This document shows, piece after piece, positions 5,789 to 5,920 of a stretch of 5,920 nucleotides of DNA. The notes beneath the pieces are model-generated. The model worked only from the letters and a program-made list of their open reading frames with translations. It did not search any database and was not told the DNA's origin. Where the stretch lies: the NCBI GenBank assembly GCA_027494015.1, contig JAOSJP010000021.1, positions 1-5,920 of the forward strand, in the 5' to 3' direction. Made by a program: the position numbers and the translations under genes. Every line of letters begins with the position of its first letter. Position 1 is the stretch's first letter. The DNA is from Anaerolineae bacterium. GTDB lineage: Bacteria; Chloroflexota; Anaerolineae; Aggregatilineales; Aggregatilineaceae.

Positions 5789-5920
5789 GCCAGCGACAGG
5801 CGGCTCATGACCTCGCCCGCTTCGTTGCGGGCGTAATAGCTCAAAGACAGGCGGTGAATGTGCTCGAAGATTTGCACGCGCAGGTCGCGCAGCACGTGCA
5901 TCCCCACCCAGCGCGTCAGG
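5773..5920 (-). pseudogene. ABC exporter, N-terminal membrane-domain fragment, cut short by frameshift
   Basis: The minus strand from the right edge reads LTRWVGMHVLRDL, then RVQIFEHIHRLSLSYYARNE, then AGEVMSRL, the conserved cytoplasmic stretch before the third helix of exporter membrane domains. After MSRL the frame continues only as SLAWAAC and stops at TGA (5775-5773). The expected continuation (the intracellular loop and helices 3 to 5) is absent. The C-terminal piece resumes in another frame within a few bases. The two pieces are therefore parts of one gene joined by an internal deletion of roughly 140 codons that is not a multiple of three, or by an assembly error. The true N-terminus lies outside the window. 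Confidence 0.75.

Noticed and set aside
4706..5836. 376-codon plus-strand open frame opposite the ABC exporter
   Set aside because: It is antisense to intact Walker A, signature and Walker B motifs and starts inside the hairpin array.

Overview
The window is GC-rich throughout and looks bacterial. Several things suggest a member of the Chloroflexota, probably Anaerolineae-like: a lipoprotein with a Thr/Pro-rich linker followed by LysM and an M23 peptidase domain, G+C-rich hairpin repeats between genes, GTG starts, and -10 boxes reading TACAAT. This is inference from style and protein flavour; there is no rRNA or marker gene here to settle it.

Layout. (1) Positions 1-1471, minus strand: the first 490 codons of a multi-pass membrane protein resembling GT-C (ArnT/PMT, family 39-like) glycosyltransferases. 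It runs off the left edge and starts with GTG. (2) Positions 1472-1758: a divergent intergenic region with a putative TACAAT promoter facing each way. Between the promoters lie a perfect 34-bp palindrome and a 15-bp-arm inverted repeat. (3) Positions 1759-4352, plus strand: a two-gene operon. An esterase of the esterase-D/enterochelin-esterase-like alpha/beta hydrolase group (GTG start) overlaps by ATGA the start of a 528-residue lipoprotein with LysM, a helical middle region and an M23 metallopeptidase domain. (4) Positions 4353-4771: a convergent intergenic region with a short heptamer repeat and three tandem units of 100-125 bp, each holding two G+C-rich hairpins. (5) Positions 4772-5920, minus strand: an ABC exporter of the fused membrane/ATPase type, running off the right edge. 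Its reading frame is broken near 5795. The N-terminal piece (through GEVMSRL) and the C-terminal piece (from VAGVGGVLML) are joined with roughly 140 family-expected residues missing and a change of frame, so it is either a pseudogene or an assembly error.

How they fit together. The glycosyltransferase, the LysM/M23 lipoprotein and the exporter are all cell-envelope proteins, and the esterase is translationally coupled to the lipoprotein. No pathway can be named from these genes alone. I did not find a clearly new defence or mobile system. The most unusual items are the structured intergenic repeats, the broken exporter, and the altered M23 motif with its embedded calcium-loop-like segment.
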